A DNA stretch of 64,000 bases. It comes from Tulasnella sp. 424 (Eukaryota; Basidiomycota; Agaricomycetes; Cantharellales; Tulasnellaceae). The notes under the pieces are model-generated. The model did not search any database. It saw nothing but the letters and a program-made list of their open reading frames with translations, and was not told the origin of the DNA. The stretch lies in the NCBI GenBank assembly GCA_019633425.1, contig WSUB01000155.1:1-64000 (forward strand). Reading direction: 5' to 3'. The translations under genes were made by a program, and so were the position numbers. Shown in pieces: positions 1 through 10,119 of the stretch (the stretch's first letter is position 1; each line of letters opens with the position of its first letter).

Positions 1-325
1 TCCCCGACTCGCTATGCCGGCCCCACCACCTCGCGACGACGCACCTGCATCCCCTTCCAAGAGGAAAGCTGAGGATCGCAAAGATTTCATCATGTTATCC
101 CCAGCGCCAAAACGCCCATTCCCCGTCACTCCCTCTCGCGCAGCCAAATTTAGCGGAGCCTCCGCTTCCACAGTCAAAGGGACCGACGCTATGGCGATCG
201 ACGGATCACCGTCTGGCCAATCATGGAAATCTGACCGCAAAGAGCGTCCCACTACTCCGACCCCCACAGCCCGCTCCACTCGTGGAAGCAGGGCTGCCGG
301 GGGTTCATCCGCGGTCAGCAAGTAG
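1..325 (+). CDS. C-terminal end of an unrecognised, truncated gene
   Basis: An open frame enters from the left edge and stops at 325. An ATG at 14 exists, but the frame is open upstream of it to the window edge, so this is more likely the last exon of a larger protein than a complete 103-aa one. The product is low-complexity: rich in Pro, Ser, Ala, Lys and Arg, with basic patches (SPSKRKAEDRK, PAPKRPFP) resembling nuclear-localisation signals. I see no domain and do not recognise it. It faces the minus-strand genes that follow. A non-coding stretch is possible. Confidence 0.35.
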   Translation, partial: PRLAMPAPPPRDDAPASPSKRKAEDRKDFIMLSPAPKRPFPVTPSRAAKFSGASASTVKGTDAMAIDGSPSGQSWKSDRKERPTTPTPTARSTRGSRAAGGSSAVSK

Positions 326-423
326 TTACAGTAGGTCCAGAAACTGGGCGGGTGTCTGCGCGACCGATAGTAAAAATGTACTACAAAACGCCACGTGTTT
401 GCTTCTCTCCGCTTTTCTGTTTG

Positions 424-575
424 CATACGAACTTCAACAGCTATATCCGATTTCGCTTTGTATACGAGCTTCAACAGCTACATGTCTTCCGATTTTCTCT
501 TTGTAAACGCGCTTCAACAGCTACATGTCTCCGATTCTCTCTTTGTATCCAAGCTTCAACAGCTATATGTCTTAC
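424..575. repeat. Degenerate tandem repeat, four copies
   Basis: Four copies of a 37-43 bp unit built on CTTCAACAGCTA followed by a T/C-rich half (GTCTCCGATTCTCTCTTTGT). The copies start near 432, 469, 512 and 554. The repeat is not a multiple of three throughout, and the open frames crossing it are by-products of the repeat. It lies just 3' of the gene at the left edge. Confidence 0.7.
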
Positions 576-1577
576 TCAGCAAAACTCGAATATATTCTCA
601 TCTCTAAAAAATCCCGCTAGAATCGGGGACTGGCGCTTGCGCCGCTACGATCCTTGTATTCTGGGTGGCTAAGAGGCCCGAGCTATTGGATTAGCAACAA
701 ACTCGAGTAAACAGTAAGCCTCGCGATGAGAGTCTGAGAATCCTGAGACTAGGAGAGGTAGCAGATAAGATTGAAAATTTCTCCGAGGGTGTTCCTTGGC
801 ACTAGTGCTACTCAATGCTCGGAAGATCTTTGAGTGGTTAATATTAGAATCGTTTTACATATTGGCGATCATTCAATTGATGCTTCGGAGAATACGTCGT
901 TCGATCTGGAACCTTGGAACCTCGAGCATGGCAGGATCCAGGTACGCACAGTTGGAGCTATGTCCAAGCTCTAGATCTCTCACGAGCCAGTGTTTTCAAA
1001 GGATCGGCTCAACTAAACGCCGGAGACCCGGTTGAAACGTGGTGAGTGTTTCGAATCGCTTACTGCCAGTTCCAAATAATCCCCCCGCTGCCATGACATT
1101 GTAACTCACGTTAGAGAGAGCAGGCGGCTTCTCCTAAACAAGCTTTATACCTCATTGTTCATCGAAATAAGTCGGAGGAGATTTCGATTGAACGTGGCTG
1201 CGAGCATCGGAAGAGGAAATTTTCGCGCGGCGTGCTTGGACGGGGTCTAAAAATGAGTGGGCTACCGGCTGAAAGAGATTCAACCACAGATCAATCTCTT
1301 CCATAGCCGGGGAAAGGAAGACTCATGTGAACCCTCTGCGATTCCGAGGTGCTGGCATCCCAGTCGTTCGAGTCATATTCCTACCTCGTTCAGCCCAAAT
1401 AAATTTATTTGAGACAGGCTTAGAGCCTTGTCACCTCTTGTCACTGTTCGATGCAATCCGATGCAACTTCTTGATGTTCTGTTTCTGGTACAAGCGACCA
1501 ATCGGTATATCATGGCCTCCGAGTCAACGCTAGCCGAGACAGCATGCAACTTGAATGAGAGCTCACCAGAAATTCGT
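576..1577. other. Intergenic stretch without recognisable genes
   Basis: About 1 kb between the tandem repeat and the stop codon of the minus-strand gene at 1578. Open frames here are short, lack matching splice signals and look like chance. I found no tRNA, rRNA or transposon ends. It serves as the common 3' flank of two convergent genes. Confidence 0.5.
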
Positions 1578-2222
1578 TCAAAAGAATCTTCCTTTCGCCA
1601 TCTCCCTTCGCACGGGTTGTGTCCCAGCGGGGAACGGCCAGTAGTTCGGAAGTGCTTCCTTCGCGGCCGTCACTGCTTCAGCCGAACTTGTGATACCTTC
1701 GCTTGCCAAGTCCCCCACAAACATGAACATCCAGTATCTGCATCCCTCCCCTATATCAGCAAAGACGTATCTGTCCCTCCCTTTTTGAATGATCACTCGG
1801 AAAATATCGGCAACAGTAGTTCCATCCCTGACGTCCACGGAGACTAGATGGACGTGGTCGATGGTTTGAAGCTCTTGATTCTCGACAGTGACCATCGCTG
1901 GGCTGCCCTCCTCCGCGGGAATGACGTCGATGTGGACCGGGGATTCATCCACAACCGCTAGGTACATTGTCCAGTGATTGGTCGGCGGCTGCCCGTCCTC
2001 GCCCTTGTTGTCTGGATTTGTGTGGACAATGAAGTTGACACTGGAGATCACAGCGGTGAGTGTTGGGAGCTTGAAAACCATCGTTCCCCAGTTCTCATTG
2101 GTGGTGATGTAAGAGGCAATGGCTGAGGCCTCCATGGTGGTACGAGGTATACGGTAAGGATGGGTGTCTGAAGGAGTAACAATGAGGTAATGCGGGGACA
2201 CCGTCATTGGGAACCACTGCAT
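1578..2222 (-). CDS. DUF7770-like hypothetical protein
   Basis: A single-exon, 214-aa frame with a natural start at 2222. It has no signal peptide or membrane segment. Features seen: a central NHWTMYLAV strand with a following VHIDV.P pattern, a segment VDVRDGTTVADIFRVI, and a GEGCRYW motif near residue 160 followed by a helical C-terminus. This order (HW..YL, then GTTV..I, then GxGCRYW) is what I recall of the basidiomycete DUF7770 family, whose function is unknown; the assignment is from memory of the pattern. The kinase gene stop lies 204 bp upstream on the same strand, so the two are consecutive, not co-transcribed. Confidence 0.7.
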   Translation of the reverse strand: MQWFPMTVSPHYLIVTPSDTHPYRIPRTTMEASAIASYITTNENWGTMVFKLPTLTAVISSVNFIVHTNPDNKGEDGQPPTNHWTMYLAVVDESPVHIDVIPAEEGSPAMVTVENQELQTIDHVHLVSVDVRDGTTVADIFRVIIQKGRDRYVFADIGEGCRYWMFMFVGDLASEGITSSAEAVTAAKEALPNYWPFPAGTQPVRREMAKGRFF

Positions 2223-2425
2223 TAGACCCTAAGATAAAGTACCAAGAATGACCGGCGACGCAAGGGGAATTCAATCAGAGTTCGAGGGCGAAGGAGACCA
2301 GCCAATGACAGGCAGATCTAGAAGGTCAAAATATAGAAGTACAATGGATCCAAGCATCTACGAAAACGGCGAGCTACGATGACAATATGGTGATCCCTCG
2401 GCGAAAACAAATTTCACTCTCAAAT

Positions 2426-5400
2426 CTAATCATACGGCAAACCTCCACCACCGGGATTATCCCCTCTCCCGCCCCCACCTCGTGTCCCTCCACCTCCAGG
2501 CCCTCTTCCAGAGGAACTTGTATGATAAGGCCGTTCAGGGTACCTCCCGCCCCGGTGTATCGGCCCTGTATATCCACTGTCTCCTCCAAACGCCGGACCA
2601 GGTAAACCTTGCGGCGGAGGTGGGGGTGGCGGTCGTTGTGGCAAGCCGCTGGGATGAGAAAGGTGATGGCGTTGGTGGTGATGCATTGGCGGCTGAGGGA
2701 TGGGCGGAGGAGCAGCACCGTCTGTCCAACGAAGTGGAGGAAGTGATGCCGGCGGCGGAGCCATGTGAGACTGGGATGGACCTGGTGGACCACCACGATC
2801 AACACGATGGCCACCACCTCCTGGACCCATTGTTGGAGGCGGAAGTCCGTGGCCATAGTCCTGGCGATGATAATGACGACCACCTCCATGTCGCTGATAG
2901 TTGACTTGGTCAGGCTCAACGGGGCGATAATTGATCCCACCACGCTGTGGTTGTCGTTCCATGGTGTCATGCTCTTTCGAAGGTCTCCATTCTTTCGGAA
3001 TGCTCAACGAAGGAAAGCAGACCGTAAGCTCGGAAAAGCACGTTGAACAAGGGGAGATGCTCACCTTCCCAAAGGAGCCGGTAGAGGATCCTTCCAAAAG
3101 TAAACGTGATCCAAAGCCTGATCCGCCGTCAACCGTCTTGACGGATCCAGCGTCAACAAGCCAATAAGCAAATCCGACGTCTCGTTGTTCAACCTAGGCG
3201 ATTGAAGCATATTGTTAGCCGGGTACCAACACGGCGTATAAGATCAGACGAACATCCTAAAGCGTTGTCCAATCATCCTTTGGTGATGGACCGGTTGATA
3301 CCCTTCCGCTCCTGGGAGTTGCCTCCATCCGGGCCACGTCGACTCGTCTGGAGTCCCACACAGCTGGAAGATCAGCGTTAACTGATGAATATCTTCCTGT
3401 CCTTGCATGATGGGATTGCGCTCAAACATTTCGGCGAGGATACATCTGGAGGACGTGATTGAGCATGGAGTCGTTCGGCACGCAAGCACAAGGACGTACC
3501 CGATTCCCCACATGTCCACCGCCCCATCGTAGACTTTCGCGCCCAACAAAAGCTCGGGGGGTCGATACCACCGGGTCACCACGCAATTGGTGAAGCCACG
3601 TTTTGCGCCCCATTCCTTCGATATCGGCCTGGCGAGACCAAAGTCGGCAATCTTCAAACAGCCTTCCTTGTCAATAAGCAGATTGGCGGATTTAATGTCT
3701 CGGTGCAGGATGTGGTTCTGTTCGACGAGCCAGAGAAAATCGTTAAAAATCGTTGCCAAGCGTCAGCAAACGATATGATTCTGGCTTGCGCGTGGATCTT
3801 ACCCTGTGCAGGTACGACGTGCCCTCCAATAATTGCTTCATGAACAGCTTGATATGACTTGGCTGCAAGGAGATAGTGGGGTTCTTCAACAGTCCAGCGA
3901 GATCATGGTCCATATACGGAAACGCCATCCAAATGATTTTCCTATCATTCCCGTTCTTCTGTTTATCCTCAGGCGTTGCTGTTTTCAAAAAAAAAAAAAA
4001 TCATCCGGAGCAATGCGATTTAGCAAGTTGATTTTTCCTCAACCCCTTCGTAATGCTCTCCGACGTACGATCAGAGAATACGAGATCGACAAGCTCGATG
4101 ACGTTTGGGTGCTTCAATTTTTTGAGCAACTTGATTTCACGAACTGCGGTGATGGGTAGGCCTTGGGATTCGTTATGCATGAGGATCTTCTTGAGCGCGA
4201 CGACGGCTCTAGTCTCCTTATGCGTCGCCTCGAATACTTGGCTGTTCGGAAAGAAAGACTCCAGGTGAGCTCATCATCCATCTGTCCAATCGCACGACAG
4301 ACGTACCCGAAAGTACCCTCTCCAAGCTTCTTTCCACGGGCGTACTTGTCGATACCGCTAACTCCCTTAAACGCACGACTATACGCCACCACCTCCTGCT
4401 GCTCATTCCGAGGCCGAAGTATGGGCCTCGACGATACCGCCGCTGGAGCAGGCGCGTATCCCGCAGGCTTAGGCGGCGGAGGAGCGGCATCCTTCGTCGC
4501 CGGCGCCGGCGGTACTGGGCCTTTTTGACTCGCCAACGCCTCCATCTCCCAAATCTTCCTCTGAATGGCATCGGGTTCCGATTCCCCAGGTTTCTTCTCG
4601 AATTGAGGAGGTTGAGTGGCAGGAGCAGAAGGGGCGACCGCTGACGACTCCGTTTCCCCTTCCTCCAATTGCGACAATGGTGGTAGCAACGGTCTTGATG
4701 AGGCTCGATGGGGTTGAGATTCTTTTACTTCGCCCTCGTCTTCCTCTTCTTCTCCTCCAAGAAGGTTTTTCGATTTCCCTGTCGACGACGGAAAGGGTGT
4801 TGACAGCACACCACCACCGTATTGGCTCGTTGGAGCGGTGGGATGAGGTACAGATTGCGGTTCGTAGTCCGGTTTCGGCGCATGCGGAACTGGGTTCTCT
4901 GGAGGCTGGGGGCGAGACGCGGCCGCGGCAGCAGCATCGTTCCCCTTCGGCTTCATGTTGAACGGCTGGAACGTCCGTGACGGTGGAGCACCACCAGGAC
5001 CCGTCGCATACGGATCGTCCATCTCCACATCATCCCTCGGCAAAGGCCTAGGCAACCTCGCCGGCGACATCGGGCGCGCCGCAACTCGCTTCGGCAGGCG
5101 AGACGGATGGTGCGAGTCGCGTTGCCTAGGCGAGCCTGAACTCCGCTCCTCACCGCTGGAGAGCGACCTCGACCTCGACCTGGGAGAACGCGAAGGGGAT
5201 GGTCGGCGATTATGATGATAGTGCTGGCTCTTTGCAGATCCCGCGGGCGAAGGCGAGCGCGAATGCGAAGGCCTGCTGCTGTCGTACCGGTGCCTCGCTG
5301 GCGGAGGCGGCGAAGGTGATACCGGTCTGTAATGTCGGTCGCGGTCCTCCCGAGGGTAATACCCGTCCCTGTCCCTTTTCTCCCAATCGCGTTCTCCGGG

Positions 5401-6204
5401 GCGATACCCCCTCGAGTCGTAGTACGGCTCGTCCTCTCGACGGGTTCTCCAATCGTCGGCAGCTGCGGCGGCCCCCCTCGGCGGACTACCATTATCGCTA
5501 GGCCCCCCGTAGGCACCACCTCCACCTCGCTGAGAAGAACGATAGTACCGCTCGTCCTCTCTATAATATTCATCGTACCCTCTCCTCGTCTCTCGCTCCC
5601 TCGACCGTCCGCGAGCAGGTCGCGAAGCCGCGTCCCGCTGCTCGGGTGAGTACGCGCGTCGGTCCCGTTTCGAAGGACTGGGTCGCCGATCGTCGTCCTT
5701 GGGTGCCGAGGTCGCCGCAGGAGCTGCAGCGAAGGTGGGTTTTGGCGGAAGACCTGCAGGGAGGAACGAGCGAGACGGCGATGCCGAGCCTGTATTGTTG
5801 TCCACCATCCTTGACGGTTCAGCTTGCGCCGGTTGAGCCGGTTTAGGCTTCATCTTGAACGGAAACGCCACGGTCTTGACGCCGGACGATTTTTTGCTGT
5901 TGTCAGATCCGCGAGCATCGGAATGTGGATCAACTTTGGATGATGTCGAGGCGGTCGCGGTGCCAACGGGTCTTGGAGGTAGTGGAAGATTCGGTGGTCT
6001 TGGTGGAAGAGATGAGGAGGCTGAAGACGATGCTGCCTGCTGAGAAGCCGTCGCTGGTGGTGGACTATCATCTTCCAGCTCGCCTTCCTCTGGGTCGTCA
6101 TCCAAGTTGGGTCGCTTCGCTGGTCTGGATTCTAATTCTCGTTCTTGCGACGTCGGTCTCTCTCGCTTCCCCTGCCCAGATGACCTGGCTCCCAGTCGCA
6201 TCAT
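2426..6204 (-). CDS. BUR1: CDK9/Bur1-type cyclin-dependent kinase (P-TEFb catalytic subunit family)
   Basis: Seven exons resolved by splice sites: 6204-4307, 4241-4069, 3978-3803, 3717-3500, 3445-3254, 3193-3065, 2984-2426. They sum to 3,345 nt, 1,114 aa, in frame throughout. Residues 1 to about 620 are disordered, rich in Ser, Arg, Pro and acidic runs, with RS-like clusters. The kinase domain (about 625-925) shows [20 protein letters not shown] (the PSTAIRE-type helix), [15 protein letters not shown], the T-loop [14 protein letters not shown], and [32 protein letters not shown] and VVTRWYRPP favour CDK9/Bur1 over CDK12/Ctk1. The tail (about 925-1114) is Gly/Pro/Arg/His-rich. Family members, with a cyclin T/Bur2-type partner, phosphorylate the RNA polymerase II CTD and Spt5 to promote elongation in the nucleus. 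Exon 5 needs a GTTCGT donor. Confidence 0.88.
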
Positions 6205-6693
6205 CGCAGTGCTAGCAAGGAGTCGTTGCGCTTGCGCGTTGTTTCGTGAGTAGTGGCTTTACGAACGGGAGGGTGGTGGTGGTGAAAGGTCGTGGTAGAA
6301 GGAACTTGGGATTGCCCCGATGGAAGTTCCCAAAAGGGGCGTTCGCTTTCGGAAACCGTAGAGTTTGGGAAATTGTCCCACAACTCGCAACCCGTAACTT
6401 TTTTTGCCAGGATTCGAATGAAGAGAGGCCAACAACACAAAAAGCGATTTGATATATCAGAGAATAAATAACGATATAGCCAAGGGGAAGTGATTTAGTG
6501 GCGAGGTGCATTTCGGGGCTGTCAGTGAACGGTCAACGCGCAGGTGGCGTGGCTGATGAACGGAGGCATTTCCTTGCGGCCAGGGTGGCTTTAGAGGACT
6601 TTTGACCTCGTGCTATCAGTGAACACGACAGTTAGGAGCGTTTCGGGAGCTGATGTGCAAGTCGAGAAACTGACCATCATGGACTGCAACGGA
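6205..6693. promoter_or_regulatory. Kinase promoter region and 3' flank of the PARP-finger gene
   Basis: A 489-bp stretch between the kinase start (6204) and the stop of the next minus-strand gene. It must contain the kinase promoter; I see no clear TATA box. The part nearest 6,630-6,690 (GAGCGTTTCGGGAGCTG and onward) recurs at 28,690 and 57,000 beside the duplicated PARP-finger segments, so it marks the original 3' flank of that gene. Confidence 0.55.
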
Positions 6694-7842
6694 CTACTCG
6701 TCGTCCTCGTCGTCGCTATCAGCCTTCTGAGGAACGAAACGTTGGGTCAGACATCCGGAAGAGCAAGCCAAACGTAAAATCCACGTACCTTCTTCTTTTT
6801 GGCAGGTGCCTTCTTCTTTGGAGCTGGTTTAGCTTTGGCCTTGGCCTTGGCTTTGGGCTTCTCTTTTATGCAGATGAAAGCGACGAACATCAGACAATCT
6901 GTCTCGGGACAAAGAAAGGTTTAGGACTCTTACCTTCTTCAGAGTCCTGTTCACCATCATCCTCCAACTCCGAGGGCAACTTGACTTCCTCAGCAGACTC
7001 TTCGTCCTCCTCCTCGACCTTCTACCAAAGACAATATGGTGCACGCTTGAGTACCAGATACGAGTAAAGATGGTCGAGAGGATTCACATACCTTTGCTTT
7101 CTTCTTGGGAGGTGCACGAGTCTTCTTCGGCTTGGGTTCGTCATCCCCGTCGGCGGCGGCCTTTTTCTTTCGGGGTGCAGCCTTTTTCTTTGGCGCCGCG
7201 GGCTCTTCATCGTCTTCCTCAGCGTCCGAGCTCGCTTTCTGTTCACATCATCGATCGTTGGGGTCAGTGCACATCGAAACTCCGCAGCCCCACCGCTCCC
7301 TCACCTTTTTGGCAGGCGCCTTGCGCTTCCTCTTCTTCCCAGCGCCCTCATCATCATCCTCACCCTCCTCTCCAGCGGGTTTTCGTGCGGTCTCGGGGAT
7401 ATCCTCGTCGGCAACCTTTTCTTCCTCCCAAGCCTTGTCCAACTTTGCCTGGTCTTCAGGCTTCAACTCGTCATACCCATCCAAATCCTTGGCCTCTTCG
7501 AGACCTTTCTCTTTGATGTTCTTAAAAATTTTTGGGGTGACGCAGCCCCAGTGACGCCAGATGAATGATTTATTCCCTTTAACGTCGACGAGGGAGCCGA
7601 AGCGGAGGGTGTCCTTCGCGATGGTGTTGCCTATGGGACGCGGAACGCCACACGATGGTTTGGTTAGTTTTCCGCAGCGAGAGCGAGGGCTAAGACGTAT
7701 ACGAACCTGCACATGGCTTTGGACCTATCATAGATGCATTTCGAGATGGTTAGCATTGTGATAGACGAGATGCAGTTGGAGGAGAGGGCCAACCTTTGCA
7801 CTTTGCTCTGTTGCTGCTGGCGTATTCAACTCGGTACGACAT
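6694..7842 (-). CDS. PARP-type zinc-finger protein with Lys/acidic-rich tail
   Basis: Seven exons: 7842-7794, an 18-nt micro-exon near 7711-7728, 7630-7305, 7238-7092, 7021-6934, 6862-6789 and 6726-6694; 735 nt, 244 aa, phases consistent. Residues 1-100 form one PARP-type finger: MSYRVEYASSNR, zinc ligands in CKGPKPC and in the RHWGC motif (CCHC), with LRFGSLVDVKGNKSF between, followed by YDELKPEDQ and ADEDIPE. The rest alternates acidic runs with lysine runs (KKRKRK, PKKKAAPRKKK, APAKKKK), ending DDEDDE. No catalytic domain is present. PARP fingers bind DNA ends or nicks, so a nuclear DNA- or chromatin-binding role is likely (inference). This is the intact parent of all PARP-finger fragments in the array and sits exactly at its left edge. 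Confidence 0.88.
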
Positions 7843-8233
7843 GGCGTTACTTGTTTTCCTGAGAAGAGGGAAAAGGCGATATTAGAACTGAGATGCCCTA
7901 CATAAATGCGACGATGTGATTCCTACACTGACAGAGGGCGAGAGGGAGTAAGTTGTTGAGCGGATGTGAGCGGATGAGGTGGGGAAATGTTTTTGTTTGT
8001 TTTCAGTCCATGACACAACATTTCCACGGCCAACGCCATCTCTCATTTTCGCGGGGCATCCGACAGGCAGGCATTTACTTGTGATGGCAGTTCAAGTGAG
8101 AATGAAGAAGACGAGTGGTGCTAGGTGTCAAGGGTTTCCATGTTGTCGCATTACACAGCTGGAACGAGTGCTCTCCATGACCAGCTGATCTTCACAGAGC
8201 ACTACTATTGAGGGTCCCAACCTATGCCGCTTC
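7843..8233. promoter_or_regulatory. PARP-finger gene upstream region, template of the type-1 array spacer
   Basis: 391 bp from the PARP-finger start to the stop of the first gag-like unit. It contains the blocks GAGCGGATGTGAGCGGATG, GGGGAAATGTTTTTGTTTG and CAGTCCATGACACAACATTTCC. The same blocks recur in most spacers of the array, often next to a PARP exon-1 remnant. The 8,100-8,233 part is the 3' flank common to all gag-like units. Confidence 0.6.
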
Positions 8234-9413
8234 TCAAGATAGCGGTTCAAGATGCAGTGTCTGTAAATCACCAGATGGTGTTAGACTTACCGCTTCGCAC
8301 CGCTGTCTCAACTCAATGTGACTCACGACGCTTGTCCAGCCATTCCCGTTAGCTCTCAGGAACATCTCCTTATCGGGACAAACATGAATGAGAGCATACG
8401 AAAAAGACTTTGAAATGAGTAAAACCGCATCGCATTGGCCTATGGGCAGAGGTGCTGGTTAACGGCATTGCCTGATCGTTAGGCAGCCTCAGCCCAACTC
8501 ACTTCCGTCAGGGATCAGTAACATAGCTGTTATGTTACCGTCCTTTGCGATTGACCATGTGTGGCTCCACTGGGTGCGTAAAGCCATCGACGATTTCATC
8601 ATATAACCATATCTAGGAAATTGTGACCTCACGGAAGTGTTGCAGGTTTTAGGAGAGCGAACTTACGTGTACGTCCCAGGCCCCGAGAGCCGATTGCCTC
8701 CATCTCCTACGATAGCAAGGCTATCTCCATTCCCCTATTTATTTAGGGCATGAGTAATATAGGCAGCTAGGCAGTAGGAGCCAACCATACCTTAAACTTG
8801 AGAGTCCGAGCCAACGTGTCCACCTCAAATATATTGGCTTGGCTGGAATCAACTACGACATCTCCAGTATTACTAGTGTTGATATAAAGATATCCGCGTT
8901 TGGTATGGTCTTCAGAATCAACCCGAATGCGACCGATTTTGACAGTCACGGCTGATGGTGGTGGAGCCGCCGGCGTAGGGTTCGACGGGGAGCTGAATAT
9001 TGGGCGGTCATAACTCTCTGCATCAAATTGTCTTTGGTAACTGAGACCTACCTGACCAAAGCAGGCGCCGCGGAAGGTACGGTGGCTGCCGCAGGCTGCC
9101 TTGCAGTAAATTCCGCCAAAATTGCGCGCTTCAGGAGCTTCCAATCGTTCTGAGTCTCTTCATCCAACGTCTCATACCATCGGAGTGCCTTTCTTGCGAA
9201 AAACGGGAATGCAAACTCCGCCATCCAAGCATTGTCTTTGTGCTTCCCAGCTGCGTAAGCGCGCTTGTGCACCGCCTGAATGAAGTCCTCGGCTTCTTCA
9301 GCACTCTCTCCAGTAAAGTTAAGGTCGTTATGTTCTCCTATACTCGAAAATAAGTCTCGTAAGAACAAAGCGATGAACAAGATCCGAATGGGCTCACCGC
9401 TTTGACTTGCCAT
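8234..9413 (-). CDS. Gag-like array gene, unit 1 (intact; reference copy)
   Basis: Exons 9413-9398, 9337-9052, 8992-8791, 8734-8667, 8612-8503, 8454-8327, 8260-8234 give 837 nt, 278 aa. Exon 1 encodes only MASQS plus one base. Exon 2 is a capsid-like segment: FTGESAEEAEDF (about 12-23), KRAYAAG, DNAWMAEFAFPFFARKAL, RWYETLDEE, DWKLLKRAILAEF. This matches the Ty3/gypsy Gag pattern (Retrotrans_gag: f.G...A...W...f.L.G.A..WY..L....W..f...l...F). A Pro/Ala linker follows (about 92-115). Exons 3-7 form a beta-rich domain (VKIGRIRV, FEVDTLARTL, the TQWSHTW-type strand, DGNITA, TLHLEPLS end). No RT, protease or integrase is present. Function unknown; capsid-like assembly or retrotransposon control are possibilities only. 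The variable loop reads NTSNTGDVVV. Confidence 0.75.
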
Positions 9414-9681
9414 CCGGCGTCGTTGCGGGACCTTCAAGGACGGAGATACGGAGATATCGGTTCTAAGCCCCTTGATCTCGCCAGTTGCGTCCAACCCAGC
9501 CAACTTACGAAGCTGGATGTCAACTTGACAAGACACAGATCGCTCAAAATATGTCCAAGATGGCTCGATACAGCAAATAAAATTTGTTCACAATATACCT
9601 ACGTGGGGCTAAAGAGGCAGCTGGCTCCACCGCTATCATGTCAGAAGCGTGGCAAGAGCGAGTTTGTTGATCACGAGGGAC

Positions 9682-9730
9682 CTTTGTACTTTGCTCTGTT
9701 TCTGCTGGCGTATTCAACTCGGTACGACAT
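9682..9730 (-). pseudogene. PARP-finger exon 1 remnant upstream of unit 1
   Basis: A 49-nt match to exon 1 of the PARP-finger gene: ATG, 16 codons beginning MSYRVEYAS, and an AAAG|GT donor. It lies 270 bp upstream of the unit-1 start, on the same strand. No later PARP exon follows. The surrounding spacer (9,414-10,119) carries the PARP-type upstream blocks. It could act as a leader exon, or be a relic. Confidence 0.75.
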
Positions 9731-10119
9731 GTTGCTACTTGTTCCCCCGAGAAGAGGGAAACAATTACATTAGAACTGAGACGTCTAGCTTGGATGCGAC
9801 TATGTGAATCTTGCACTGACAGAGGGCGGGAGTAGTTGTTGAGCGGATGTGAGCGGATGGGGCGGGGAAATGTTTTTGTTGTTTTCAGTCCATGACGCAA
9901 TATTTCCACGCACAACGCCATCTCTCACTTTAGCGTCTGACATTGACAGAAGGTGTACTTGTACTCGAGAAGGCAGTTCAAATGAGAATGAAAGAGACAG
10001 GTGGTGCTAGGGTGTTAAGAGCTTCCATGATGTCACATTACACAGTCGGAACGAATGCTCTACATGACCAGCTAATCTTCAGAGCGCACAAATGTTGAAG
10101 GCCTAACGAATACCACTTC

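Noticed and set aside
424..575. A CRISPR-like array
   Set aside because: Only four degenerate units with no distinct spacers, in a eukaryotic genome with introns.
2374..2970. Alternative minus- and plus-strand frames over the kinase tail
   Set aside because: The Gly/Pro/Arg-rich tail gives long open frames in several registers; only the frame continuous with the spliced kinase exons is supported.
7070..7554. Plus-strand open frames of about 148 aa over the PARP-finger gene (and again near 29,137-29,697)
   Set aside because: They are mirror images of Lys/Glu-rich codons; the minus-strand seven-exon model explains the region with consistent phases.
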